Assembly (NCBI RefSeq): GCF_000377505.1
Contig: NZ_KB898186.1
Coordinates: 496,001-560,000, forward strand
From: Paenibacillus massiliensis 2301065 = DSM 16942
Lineage (GTDB): Bacteria; Bacillota; Bacilli; Paenibacillales; Paenibacillaceae
Reading direction: 5' to 3'
Length of the DNA stretch: 64,000 bases
In this document: positions 8,749-15,916 of the stretch, piece by piece
How positions within the stretch are numbered: the stretch's first letter is position 1
Layout of the letters: every line of letters begins with the position of its first letter
Notes under the pieces: model-generated
The model's input: the letters and a program-made list of their open reading frames with translations, nothing else
Databases searched by the model: none
Told to the model about the DNA's origin: nothing
Program-made: the position numbers and the translations under genes

Positions 8749-9774
8749 ATGGAACCCAATCTGTGGAGCTCCAGTCGTCAATCCAGGCTGCTCAAGGTAT
8801 CTGGGCTGTTATTTATATTAATTGTGATTGTATTTGTCATTAGCATGAACACCGGCTATACGGCGCTGTCTCCGATGCAGGTCATGAGAACGTTGTTCGG
8901 TATGGGCAGCAGCAAGGAGTCGCTCATTTTGTTTGAATTCCGGTTGCCGCGCATTGTCATCTGCTTATTGATCGGAGCCGGCTTGGCAGTGGCGGGCGCA
9001 GTCCTGCAGGGGGTATCGCGGAATGGACTTGCCGATCCGGGAATTCTCGGGATTAACTCGGGTGCTGGTCTGGCGGTGACGCTATTCATCACCTTGAATC
9101 CGCTTGGTACAGGCGCTTCCCCGTTCCGGCTACCTTTCATCGCTATAGTCGGTTCGATGGTAGCTGCATTGTCTATATATTTGCTGGCCTACCGCCGACA
9201 TAAGGGTCTGTCTACGACCAGACTGCTGCTTGCGGGCATTGCTATGGCGGCTGGTATTCAGGCTGCTATGCTGGTGCTGGTCATCAGACTGGACGAGAGG
9301 CAATATGACTTTGTAGCGAACTGGCTGGCAGGCAGTATATGGGGGACGAATTGGACATTTGTAGCCGCTCTGCTGCCTTGGATATTGATTCTGATTCCGT
9401 TTGTGCTGACGAAGGCCAGACAGATGGATGTATTCATGCTTGGAGATCAGACTGCAGTGGGTCTTGGCAGCCGTCTGAATCGTGAACGTCTGGTGCTGCT
9501 GATTGCCGCTGTGGCTCTGAGTGCCTCCTGTGTCTCGGTGAGCGGTGGAATTAGCTTCCTTGGTCTGATCGGACCGCATGTGGCACGTAGACTTGTCGGG
9601 CCACGGCACCTGTATTTCATCCCCGTATCCGCGCTTGTGGGCGCGTTAATCATGCTGGTAGGGGACAGCATTGCACGAACCGTCATTCAACCGTCAGGAA
9701 TACCTACAGGTATTGTGGTAGCCGTGATTGGTGCACCATACTTCCTGTACTTGCTGGCAAGATCACGTGGCTAG
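8749..9774 (+). CDS. FecCD-type iron-siderophore ABC permease 2
   Basis: This second permease (341 residues) pairs with the preceding one; siderophore importers of Bacillota usually use a heterodimer. It shows the same family landmarks: FRLPRIVICLLIGAGLAVAG, VLQGVSRNGLADPGILGI, NSGAGLAV and SGGISFLGLIGPHVARRLVG. Its start is one base after the upstream stop, and transcription is from the Fur-box promoter. The ATPase follows after 90 bases. Confidence 0.92.
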   Translation: MEPNLWSSSRQSRLLKVSGLLFILIVIVFVISMNTGYTALSPMQVMRTLFGMGSSKESLILFEFRLPRIVICLLIGAGLAVAGAVLQGVSRNGLADPGILGINSGAGLAVTLFITLNPLGTGASPFRLPFIAIVGSMVAALSIYLLAYRRHKGLSTTRLLLAGIAMAAGIQAAMLVLVIRLDERQYDFVANWLAGSIWGTNWTFVAALLPWILILIPFVLTKARQMDVFMLGDQTAVGLGSRLNRERLVLLIAAVALSASCVSVSGGISFLGLIGPHVARRLVGPRHLYFIPVSALVGALIMLVGDSIARTVIQPSGIPTGIVVAVIGAPYFLYLLARSRG

Positions 9775-9864
9775 TTGGCTTTAGTAGAAATGAAGCTTAG
9801 GTAACAGTCCAAGCAGTCCATATAACGATTCGCATAGTACACATAATTGAGAGGGATGATGAGC

Positions 9865-10737
9865 ATGTTCCGTTTGAATACAGTCGGTCTGAATATTGCC
9901 TATGAGGAGCGTCTTATTGTAGAGGATCTGAATATTGAAATTCCGCAAGGAAAAATTACGGCATTGGTCGGCGCGAACGGCTCAGGCAAGTCTACTATTC
10001 TCAAGACCATGGCCCGGATCATGCAGCCCAAGGGAGGAACGGTCCTGCTCGACGGCAAATCCATCCATAAACAGTCAACTCGGGAGGTAGCCAAGCAACT
10101 AGCCATTCTGCCACAGAATCCGACTGCACCTGAAGGACTTACAGTGACTGAACTGGTATCCTATGGACGCTTTCCGTATCAGAAGGGCTTTGGTTCCCTG
10201 AAGGCGGAGGACCGTAAGATTGTGGAGTGGGCTGTTGAGGTGACGGGCATGACGGAATTCCACGATCGCCCGATCGACCAATTGTCTGGTGGTCAACGTC
10301 AGCGTGCATGGATTGCCATGGCGCTTGCCCAAGAGACGGATATATTGTTTCTGGATGAGCCTACAACCTTCCTCGATATGGCTCACCAGCTAGAGGTGCT
10401 GCAGCTGCTGGAGCACTTGAATACGGATGCGAAACGGACTATTGTTATGGTCGTACATGATCTGAATCATGCAGCTCGTTATGCGAACCACATGATAGCT
10501 ATTAAGAAAGGCAAGGCACAGGCTGTCGGTTCTCCTGCTGATGTAATGACTTGTGAAGTATTACGGGATGTATTCGGCATTGAGGCAGACATTGTGACGG
10601 ATCCACGTTCTGGCGTACCGCTGTGTCTCCCATATGCTCTGGCAGGTCATAATGCACCAGTGAATACAGCATCTGATTCTGCAGCTGCTCCGGCAGAACA
10701 AGTAGAGCGGATGATTCGCGTAGCTGCTGGGCGATAA
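9865..10737 (+). CDS. FecE/FhuC-type ABC transporter ATPase
   Basis: This cytoplasmic ATPase drives the two permeases. It has Walker [10 protein letters not shown] (about residues 37-45), the Q-loop in LPQNP, signature [10 protein letters not shown], Walker [14 protein letters not shown] and the switch histidine in VVHDLNHA. At 290 residues it is slightly longer than FhuC; the extra 25 residues form an Ala-rich C-terminal tail of no known function. ATG 9865 fits GAGGG at 9850-9854; ATG 9856 and 9859 are also in frame but crowd the ribosome binding site. Confidence 0.92.
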   Translation: MFRLNTVGLNIAYEERLIVEDLNIEIPQGKITALVGANGSGKSTILKTMARIMQPKGGTVLLDGKSIHKQSTREVAKQLAILPQNPTAPEGLTVTELVSYGRFPYQKGFGSLKAEDRKIVEWAVEVTGMTEFHDRPIDQLSGGQRQRAWIAMALAQETDILFLDEPTTFLDMAHQLEVLQLLEHLNTDAKRTIVMVVHDLNHAARYANHMIAIKKGKAQAVGSPADVMTCEVLRDVFGIEADIVTDPRSGVPLCLPYALAGHNAPVNTASDSAAAPAEQVERMIRVAAGR

Positions 10738-10981
10738 GCCTGTAATGTGTTGCTGATGCGTTGTTAGCCTGCTGTAGTTACAGTGCAACCACTGCAAAGC
10801 AAGACAAGATGATTACAGTAGCGAGCGAGATAAGAAGGTACGTGGTTGTGTAGAATAACAGGCATGTGCTAGACATGTAGCGGCAGACTATGATGTTGTT
10901 GAGTTATGTTTGATCAGATACCTTAGATGTCTGAATGACAGGCGGCATGGACAGCCGCTTGCAGAAAGAAGGCGATACAGC

Positions 10982-11776
10982 ATGAAGCCGATGGACTATG
11001 AGCTTCTCGCACGTTACGGCCAGATTATATTTACCCATCCGGAGCAGGCAGTCTACTCTGTTCCAGCTTCAGATCTGAGCAATCCGGGTGCGGCACTGCT
11101 ATTGGCTAACCGGTTTCTCGATCATATGGATTGCGATGATATTGTGACAGCGGGGGTATACTGTGCCGGTTACATGCGAGGTCTGGTGATGGCACAGCAT
11201 TATATGGTGTCGGTCATGAATCGAACGGTCAACCTGGCGCCATCCAACCTCGTCATTCATGTGAAATATGCAGATGGATATCCGTCACTGCAATTCCAGC
11301 CACTAGATGATACGGAGTCTGGTCCCGTGAACCCGGAGCTGCGTGATAGCTGGGCTGATGCGCAGTTCAACTTCTTCTTCTCGGATACGATCCGTCCCAT
11401 TTTGGAGAATTTGGCTGAGGCGGTATCCGCGCCCATCGGACAGCTGTGGGGACAAATGCCACTCGGGCTGCTCTATTTCCGAGATCAGGTCTTGCCGATG
11501 CTAGAAATGGAAGGGGAGCGTGACAGACTGGAGCGAGACTATGGCTATGTAACACATACGATGGAGGGAGCCCTCTTCGGACGGACACGGAACCCCTTCA
11601 GTATTCGATTCGTCGAGTTGGATAACCCGCATAATCCAGGGACAACGATGTATATGAAGCCTTCCTGCTGCCAGTACTATAAGACTGGTGAAGGAGAGTA
11701 TTGTTACTCTTGTCCCAAGCTAACACGAGCGCAGCGCGAACAGCGTCGTCAGGAGATTATGCTCCAATCCGGATAG
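10982..11776 (+). CDS. FhuF-like (2Fe-2S) ferric-siderophore reductase
   Basis: The protein of 264 residues ends with PSCCQYYKTGEGEYCYSCPK, the C-C-x10-C-x2-C cluster motif of FhuF-type reductases that release iron from imported siderophores. The N-terminal part resembles the IucA/FhuF-associated region (RFLDHMDCDDI, then YCAGYMRGLV). Its place directly after the siderophore ABC genes, 244 bases from the ATPase, supports this role. ATG 10982 follows AGAAAGAAGG; an upstream in-frame ATG at 10910 has no ribosome binding site. The 10738-10981 gap contains no clear promoter or terminator, so cotranscription with the transporter is likely. Confidence 0.8.
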   Translation: MKPMDYELLARYGQIIFTHPEQAVYSVPASDLSNPGAALLLANRFLDHMDCDDIVTAGVYCAGYMRGLVMAQHYMVSVMNRTVNLAPSNLVIHVKYADGYPSLQFQPLDDTESGPVNPELRDSWADAQFNFFFSDTIRPILENLAEAVSAPIGQLWGQMPLGLLYFRDQVLPMLEMEGERDRLERDYGYVTHTMEGALFGRTRNPFSIRFVELDNPHNPGTTMYMKPSCCQYYKTGEGEYCYSCPKLTRAQREQRRQEIMLQSG

Positions 11777-11874
11777 GCATATCGCCAGCCTCCCAAGTAC
11801 ACATTTGGATTATCCCGCCAAATTGAGTATGATAGATATGATCGAAAGTTGAACATATAAGGAGGATGAGCTAC

Positions 11875-12351
11875 ATGTCAGTACATTCATTTCAAGCAAT
11901 AACCCCTGCCAATCAGGTGCAATCCCTGGAGACCTACGCAGGTAAGGTTCTGATCATTGCCAATACGGCCAGCGAATGTGGCTTGACTCCACAGTACGGT
12001 GAATTGCAGAAGCTATATGATGAATACAAAGATAGAGGATTAACTATACTAGCATTTCCTTGCAACCAATTTGGTGGGCAGGAGCCGGGCACGAGTGAGC
12101 AAGCTGAAGAGTTCTGTAAATTGAACTATGGCGTGAATTTCCCGGTGTTCGCTAAGGTAGAAGTGAACGGTCCGGACACCACTCCGCTATTCCAGTATTT
12201 GAAGCAAAAGCAGCCTGGAGACCAACCGGAGGGTGAGATTCAGTGGAATTTCACCAAATTCGTAGTGGATCGCAGTGGTGCTCCTGTTGCGCGCTTCGAG
12301 CCAAAGGAATCCCCTGAGTCCATGAGATCTGTGATCGAGGGACTGCTATAA
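11875..12351 (+). CDS. Glutathione peroxidase-family thiol peroxidase
   Basis: This 158-residue protein matches the BsaA/glutathione peroxidase family: NTASECGLTPQY with the peroxidatic cysteine (ordinary Cys, not Sec), FPCNQFGGQEPG, and the WNFTKFVVD motif carrying the catalytic Trp-Asn pair. It lacks the dimerisation loop of animal enzymes, so it probably reduces peroxides with thioredoxin or bacillithiol. ATG 11875 is chosen because AAGGAGG at 11859-11865 abuts an earlier ATG at 11866 and is 9 bases from this one. It is a single gene closed by a terminator. Confidence 0.92.
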   Translation: MSVHSFQAITPANQVQSLETYAGKVLIIANTASECGLTPQYGELQKLYDEYKDRGLTILAFPCNQFGGQEPGTSEQAEEFCKLNYGVNFPVFAKVEVNGPDTTPLFQYLKQKQPGDQPEGEIQWNFTKFVVDRSGAPVARFEPKESPESMRSVIEGLL

Positions 12352-12418
12352 GCAACAGTCAAGTAAGCTTTGCAACATGCATGTATCAACAAGTCTTACC
12401 AGAAGTGTGCTATGTCTT

Positions 12419-12458
12419 GGACAAGCTGACACTATTTTGGTTGAGGCTTGTTTTTTTG
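12419..12458 (+). terminator. Rho-independent terminator after the peroxidase gene
   Basis: ACAAGC (12421-12426) pairs with GCTTGT (12446-12451) and the stem is followed by a run of seven T. Confidence 0.75.
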
Positions 12459-12608
12459 TTGTACGTTATGATTCTTGGCCCACACATACTGTGAGATAAA
12501 TAGTCCATATTAAGCAGATTGCACGTAGGCTGAGTCTATTTGTGGATATTTTTATCAGTTCTACAGAATGTGAAATTGTGAACAAACAATGAACTAACTG
12601 AAAAGCTA

Positions 12609-12710
12609 TTGCAATGTGAAAAAAGTCACACTATAATACCAATATAAAGTGAATTAAATCACAACCGCGCAGTCATTAGTGAAAATCATCACATGGCGCA
12701 TTTGTATAAA
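12609..12710 (+). promoter_or_regulatory. nox promoter region with three TGTGA-N6-TCACA-type boxes
   Basis: Three palindromes of the CRP/FNR (or Rex) type lie in a row: TGTGA-N6-TCACA at 12615-12630 (perfect), AGTGA-N6-TCACA at 12648-12663 and AGTGA-N6-TCACA at 12678-12693. Their centres are 33 and 30 bases apart, close to three helical turns. The first sits exactly in the 17-base spacer of a promoter TTGCAA (12609-12614) / TATAAT (12632-12637). A second possible -10, TATAAA, is at 12705-12710, which would put the second box at about -61.5. Further half sites (TTGTGAAC) lie near 12575. The arrangement suggests oxygen- or NADH-responsive control by Fnr or Rex; the consensus alone does not separate them. 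Confidence 0.65.
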
Positions 12711-12766
12711 CCAAGCCAAACGAATCAGACTATGCAAGAGGAATTCAACTTCGAGGAGGAACCACC

Positions 12767-14128
12767 ATGAAAGTAGCAGTTATCGGATGTACACACGCAG
12801 GCACAGCAGCCATTGTCAACACAGCAAAGCTTTACCCTGATGCGCAAATTACCGTGTATGAGCGTAATGATAATATATCGTTTCTATCCTGTGGAATTGC
12901 ATTGTATGTAGGGGGTGTAGTGAAGGACCCTGAGGGCCTGTTCTATTCGTCGCCACAGCAGCTCGCAGAGCTCGGAGTCGTAACCAAGATGCTGCATGAG
13001 GTAACAGAGGTGGATACTCAAGGCAAACGCCTGAAGGCGCGTGACCTGACTACAGGTCAAGAGCTGGAGGACACTTATGACAAACTGATTGTGACAACTG
13101 GCTCGTGGCCGATTATTCCGAAGCTGGAAGGCATCAAGCTCGATAACATCCTGTTATCGAAAAATTACAATCACTCCAATACGATCATTGAGAAAGCGAA
13201 GGATGCCAAGCGCATAACTGTTGTAGGAGCCGGATATATCGGGATTGAGCTTGTAGAGGCATTCCAAATGAATGGCAAAGAGGTCACACTGATCGACAGC
13301 ATGGACCGTATCCTCAACAAGTATCTGGACAGTGATTATACAGATCGGATTGAGACTTCCCTGGAGGAGCATGGAATCAAGCTGGCCCTCGGACAGACGG
13401 TGACGCGTTTTGAAGGTGAGCAAGGCAAAGTAAGCAAGGTTATCACCGACAAAGGTGCGTATGAGACAGACCTTGTGATCCTGTGCATTGGCTTCCGTCC
13501 GAACACGGATCTGCTAAAGGGCCAAGTCGATATGCTTCCGAACGGGGCAATTATCGTCAACAAGTATATGCAGAGCAGCCAACCAGATGTGTTCGCTGCA
13601 GGTGATAGCTGCGCTATTCATTACAACCCTACAGGCAAGAATGCTTATATTCCACTGGCAACCAATGCAGTACGAATGGGAACACTCGTAGCGCGCAATC
13701 TGGTGGAGCCGACGATACCTTATATGGGCACACAGGGCACCTCCGGGATCAAAATATATGAGCAAAATATTGCAGGTACAGGTCTGACAGAGACCGCTGC
13801 AGTGGATGAGGGACTAGACGTAGAAGCGGTCTTGATTGAGGATAGCTACCGTCCGGAATTCATGCCGACAGCAGAGAAAGTGCTATTGAAGGTTGTATAC
13901 GAACGCGCTAGCCGCCGCATCGTCGGTGCCCAGCTGATGTCCGAGGTGGATTTGACCCAGTCGATCAATACCTTGTCCGTGTGCATTCAGAATCATATGA
14001 CCGTAGACCAGCTGGCCTTTATCGACTTCTTCTTCCAGCCACACTATAACAAACCATGGAATTTCCTGAATACAGCAGGACTACAGGCTTTACCAGCTGT
14101 AAAAGCTAGAGAAACCATTACTGTATAA
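12767..14128 (+). CDS. nox: NADH oxidase (Nox-type FAD disulfide-reductase family)
   Basis: The protein of 453 residues is a flavoprotein of the NADH oxidase / NADH peroxidase / CoA-disulfide reductase group. It begins with the FAD-binding VAVIGCTHAGTAA and has the single redox cysteine in NISFLSCGIALYVGG (about residue 44). The NAD-binding motif VVGAGYIGIELVEAF is near residue 150 and the second FAD contact VFAAGDSCAI near 280. The GCTHAGT and SCGIALY context is that of water-forming NADH oxidases of lactic acid bacteria, which regenerate NAD by reducing oxygen. A CoA-disulfide reductase activity remains possible. The start has GAGGAGG upstream. Confidence 0.87.
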   Translation: MKVAVIGCTHAGTAAIVNTAKLYPDAQITVYERNDNISFLSCGIALYVGGVVKDPEGLFYSSPQQLAELGVVTKMLHEVTEVDTQGKRLKARDLTTGQELEDTYDKLIVTTGSWPIIPKLEGIKLDNILLSKNYNHSNTIIEKAKDAKRITVVGAGYIGIELVEAFQMNGKEVTLIDSMDRILNKYLDSDYTDRIETSLEEHGIKLALGQTVTRFEGEQGKVSKVITDKGAYETDLVILCIGFRPNTDLLKGQVDMLPNGAIIVNKYMQSSQPDVFAAGDSCAIHYNPTGKNAYIPLATNAVRMGTLVARNLVEPTIPYMGTQGTSGIKIYEQNIAGTGLTETAAVDEGLDVEAVLIEDSYRPEFMPTAEKVLLKVVYERASRRIVGAQLMSEVDLTQSINTLSVCIQNHMTVDQLAFIDFFFQPHYNKPWNFLNTAGLQALPAVKARETITV

Positions 14129-14245
14129 CATTCGCTGCGCGGATGGCTATGATATTGTTCACTACTTTGTCATGAATTTCGAAAATTCACCCCTTAACTA
14201 TGATGTATAATGGTTTGTAATTAATCATGTTAAGGGGGACCTACC

Positions 14246-14347
14246 ATGGCAATGTTCTGGATTACTTTCATGATTGTCATTGCTATTGTATCCGTAGTAA
14301 GTATCAGCTGGTTCATGAAGCAAATCGAAAAAGAAGAATATAATTAA
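14246..14347 (+). CDS. 33-residue single-pass membrane peptide
   Basis: This short ORF has a good ribosome binding site (AAGGGGG, spaced 7) before ATG 14246. It encodes a hydrophobic helix (residues 3-24, FWITFMIVIAIVSVVSISWF) followed by a charged tail KQIEKEEYN, so the tail probably faces the cytoplasm. It sits between nox and the formate/nitrite transporter and is closed by its own terminator. The size and layout recall the small subunits of respiratory oxidases such as CydX or CcoS, but no oxidase gene is next to it. Promoter-like TATAAT occurs near 14206-14211. Function unknown. Confidence 0.65.
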   Translation: MAMFWITFMIVIAIVSVVSISWFMKQIEKEEYN

Positions 14348-14422
14348 TCATATGCTTGCGCCACTTCACTCACGTTTAAGTGTGTGGATGTGAACAAGTA
14401 AGATGATTGAATGCCAGGATGG

Positions 14423-14454
14423 AAGCAGCTTCGTATAGAGGCTGCTTTTTTGTA
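14423..14454 (+). terminator. Rho-independent terminator after the small membrane peptide
   Basis: AAGCAGC (14423-14429) pairs with GCTGCTT (14441-14447) around an 11-base loop, followed by a T run. Confidence 0.8.
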
Positions 14455-14540
14455 TTTTACATGCTAGTGATGTGCTAAGTTATAGGGCAGCCTGATTTCC
14501 AACTCTCAAACAGCAAGCCGTATGTTTCAATTTCATGTCA

Positions 14541-14583
14541 TGTGATTTATTTCACGACAACCCTCCTGATTACCATTTACAAT
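14541..14583 (+). promoter_or_regulatory. FNT promoter with CRP/FNR-type activator site at -41.5
   Basis: TGTGA-N6-TCACG (14541-14556, centre 14548.5) precedes a -10 box TACAAT at 14578-14583. With a start point near 14590 the site is centred at about -41.5, the classical position of a class II FNR/CRP activator. No good -35 box is present, as expected for an activated promoter. Confidence 0.65.
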
Positions 14584-14637
14584 GAATTACATGAATAATT
14601 GGGAGTTATAGAAGCAGGCTAAAAAGGAGAGAGAGTT

Positions 14638-15474
14638 ATGGCAACCTATAAACCGGCGCAGATCGCGGCCAAAACCGTGGAGACCGGCATGCATAAGGCA
14701 CACAATTCCTGGCAGACAGCTGCTATTCTTGGATTTTTGGCAGGGGCCTTCATTTCACTTGGCTTCCTACTCGATATTCGCGTCATTGCGAGTGCACCTG
14801 CATCCTGGGGGAGCTTTGCGAATTTTATAGGCGCGGCTGTGTTCCCTGTCGGACTGGTGCTTGTATTGTTGGCAGGCGGAGAACTGCTGACAGGCAATAT
14901 GATGGCGGTGCCGCTGGCTCGTATGGCGGGGAAAATTACAACAGGCGAAGCCGTACGCAATCTGATCATCATTACACTTAGTAATTTCGTGGGCGCGTTG
15001 TTCGTTGCTTACTTTTTTGGACATGTGTTAGGTCTCACAGGATCTGGCGCCTTTCTGGATAAGCTGGTCGATATGGCTGGCCACAAAATTCACGATAGCT
15101 TCCTGCAAGCCTTCGTCTCCGGTATTGGCTGTAACTGGTTGGTAGCACTTGCGGTGTGGCTGTCTTACAGTACGGATTCCATCAGTGGCAAGATTCTGGG
15201 CATCTGGTTCCCGACAATGGCGTTCGTTGCGATCGGGTTCCAGCACGTTGTAGCTAACATGTTCCTGATTCCAGCAGCGATCTTCGAGGGCTACTATTCC
15301 TGGGGCGACTATATTATGAACTTCATCCCTGTATGGCTTGGCAATTTGGCAGGAGGCAGTATATTCGTAGCAGCGGCATATTGGATGGCTTATTTGCGTA
15401 AAGCACCTCACACTTCTGCGACTAAGGCGGAAGAGCATCCAATGAAGGGTGCGGCGACTGCTGAACAAGTGTAG
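14638..15474 (+). CDS. Formate/nitrite transporter (FNT family)
   Basis: The 278-residue protein has six membrane segments and the FNT pattern: GFLAGAFISLGFLL, then VFPVGLVLVLLAGGELLTGN, then NFVGALFVAYFF and SGIGCNWLVALAVWLSY, and at the end QHVVANMFLIPAAIF and LGNLAGG. FNT channels move formate, nitrite or hydrosulfide as small monovalent anions and are usually produced without oxygen. It stands alone behind an FNR-type promoter, between nox and a molybdopterin oxidoreductase. Whether formate or nitrite is the substrate cannot be read here. Confidence 0.92.
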   Translation: MATYKPAQIAAKTVETGMHKAHNSWQTAAILGFLAGAFISLGFLLDIRVIASAPASWGSFANFIGAAVFPVGLVLVLLAGGELLTGNMMAVPLARMAGKITTGEAVRNLIIITLSNFVGALFVAYFFGHVLGLTGSGAFLDKLVDMAGHKIHDSFLQAFVSGIGCNWLVALAVWLSYSTDSISGKILGIWFPTMAFVAIGFQHVVANMFLIPAAIFEGYYSWGDYIMNFIPVWLGNLAGGSIFVAAAYWMAYLRKAPHTSATKAEEHPMKGAATAEQV

Positions 15475-15485
15475 CGAGCAAAATT

Positions 15486-15548
15486 AAGATGCATGGAAGT
15501 GACATCAAGGTGCATGGAAGCAGTATCAAGGTACATGAATAGAAGCAA
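15486..15548 (+). repeat. Three imperfect 21-bp tandem repeats
   Basis: AAGATGCATGGAAGTGACATC-like units start at 15486, 15507 and 15528, the third being degenerate. They lie directly after the FNT gene, with no gene in them. Confidence 0.6.
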
Positions 15549-15677
15549 TAGATGGAAAGAGTAATGTGAACAATAACAGCCGCTAGATGTACGGAAGCAC
15601 ATCAAATCGCTTTTTACAGTAGCATCAATTGTATAGCTGAGAGCAAGCCTTCGAAAGTAAATGTTCTACAAACAACA

Positions 15678-15729
15678 AATTCGCCATGCCAGGTTCGGGG
15701 GAACGAAACTTGGCATGGCGAATTTTTTT
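15678..15729 (+). terminator. Strong rho-independent terminator
   Basis: ATTCGCCATGCCA at about 15679-15691 pairs with TGGCATGGCGAAT at 15711-15723 and is followed by seven T. It closes the FNT transcript about 200 bases after its stop; the rest of the 15475-15916 gap holds only the short repeats and an unremarkable upstream region for the next gene. Confidence 0.88.
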
Positions 15730-15916
15730 GGGAGTGGTCCATGATATGGCATTAGAGGGAGTGTGCTCTCGCCTCTTGCTGCCTTGATTCTCATTACCCA
15801 GAGGCACTCATGAATGAAACAGTCGGATTTTTATTTTTGGTGGATACTTCAAATTTTTAGTATGATAGATAAAATGGAATTCGATGTAGGACAGGACTGA
15901 AGGGAGTGCCACAGAG

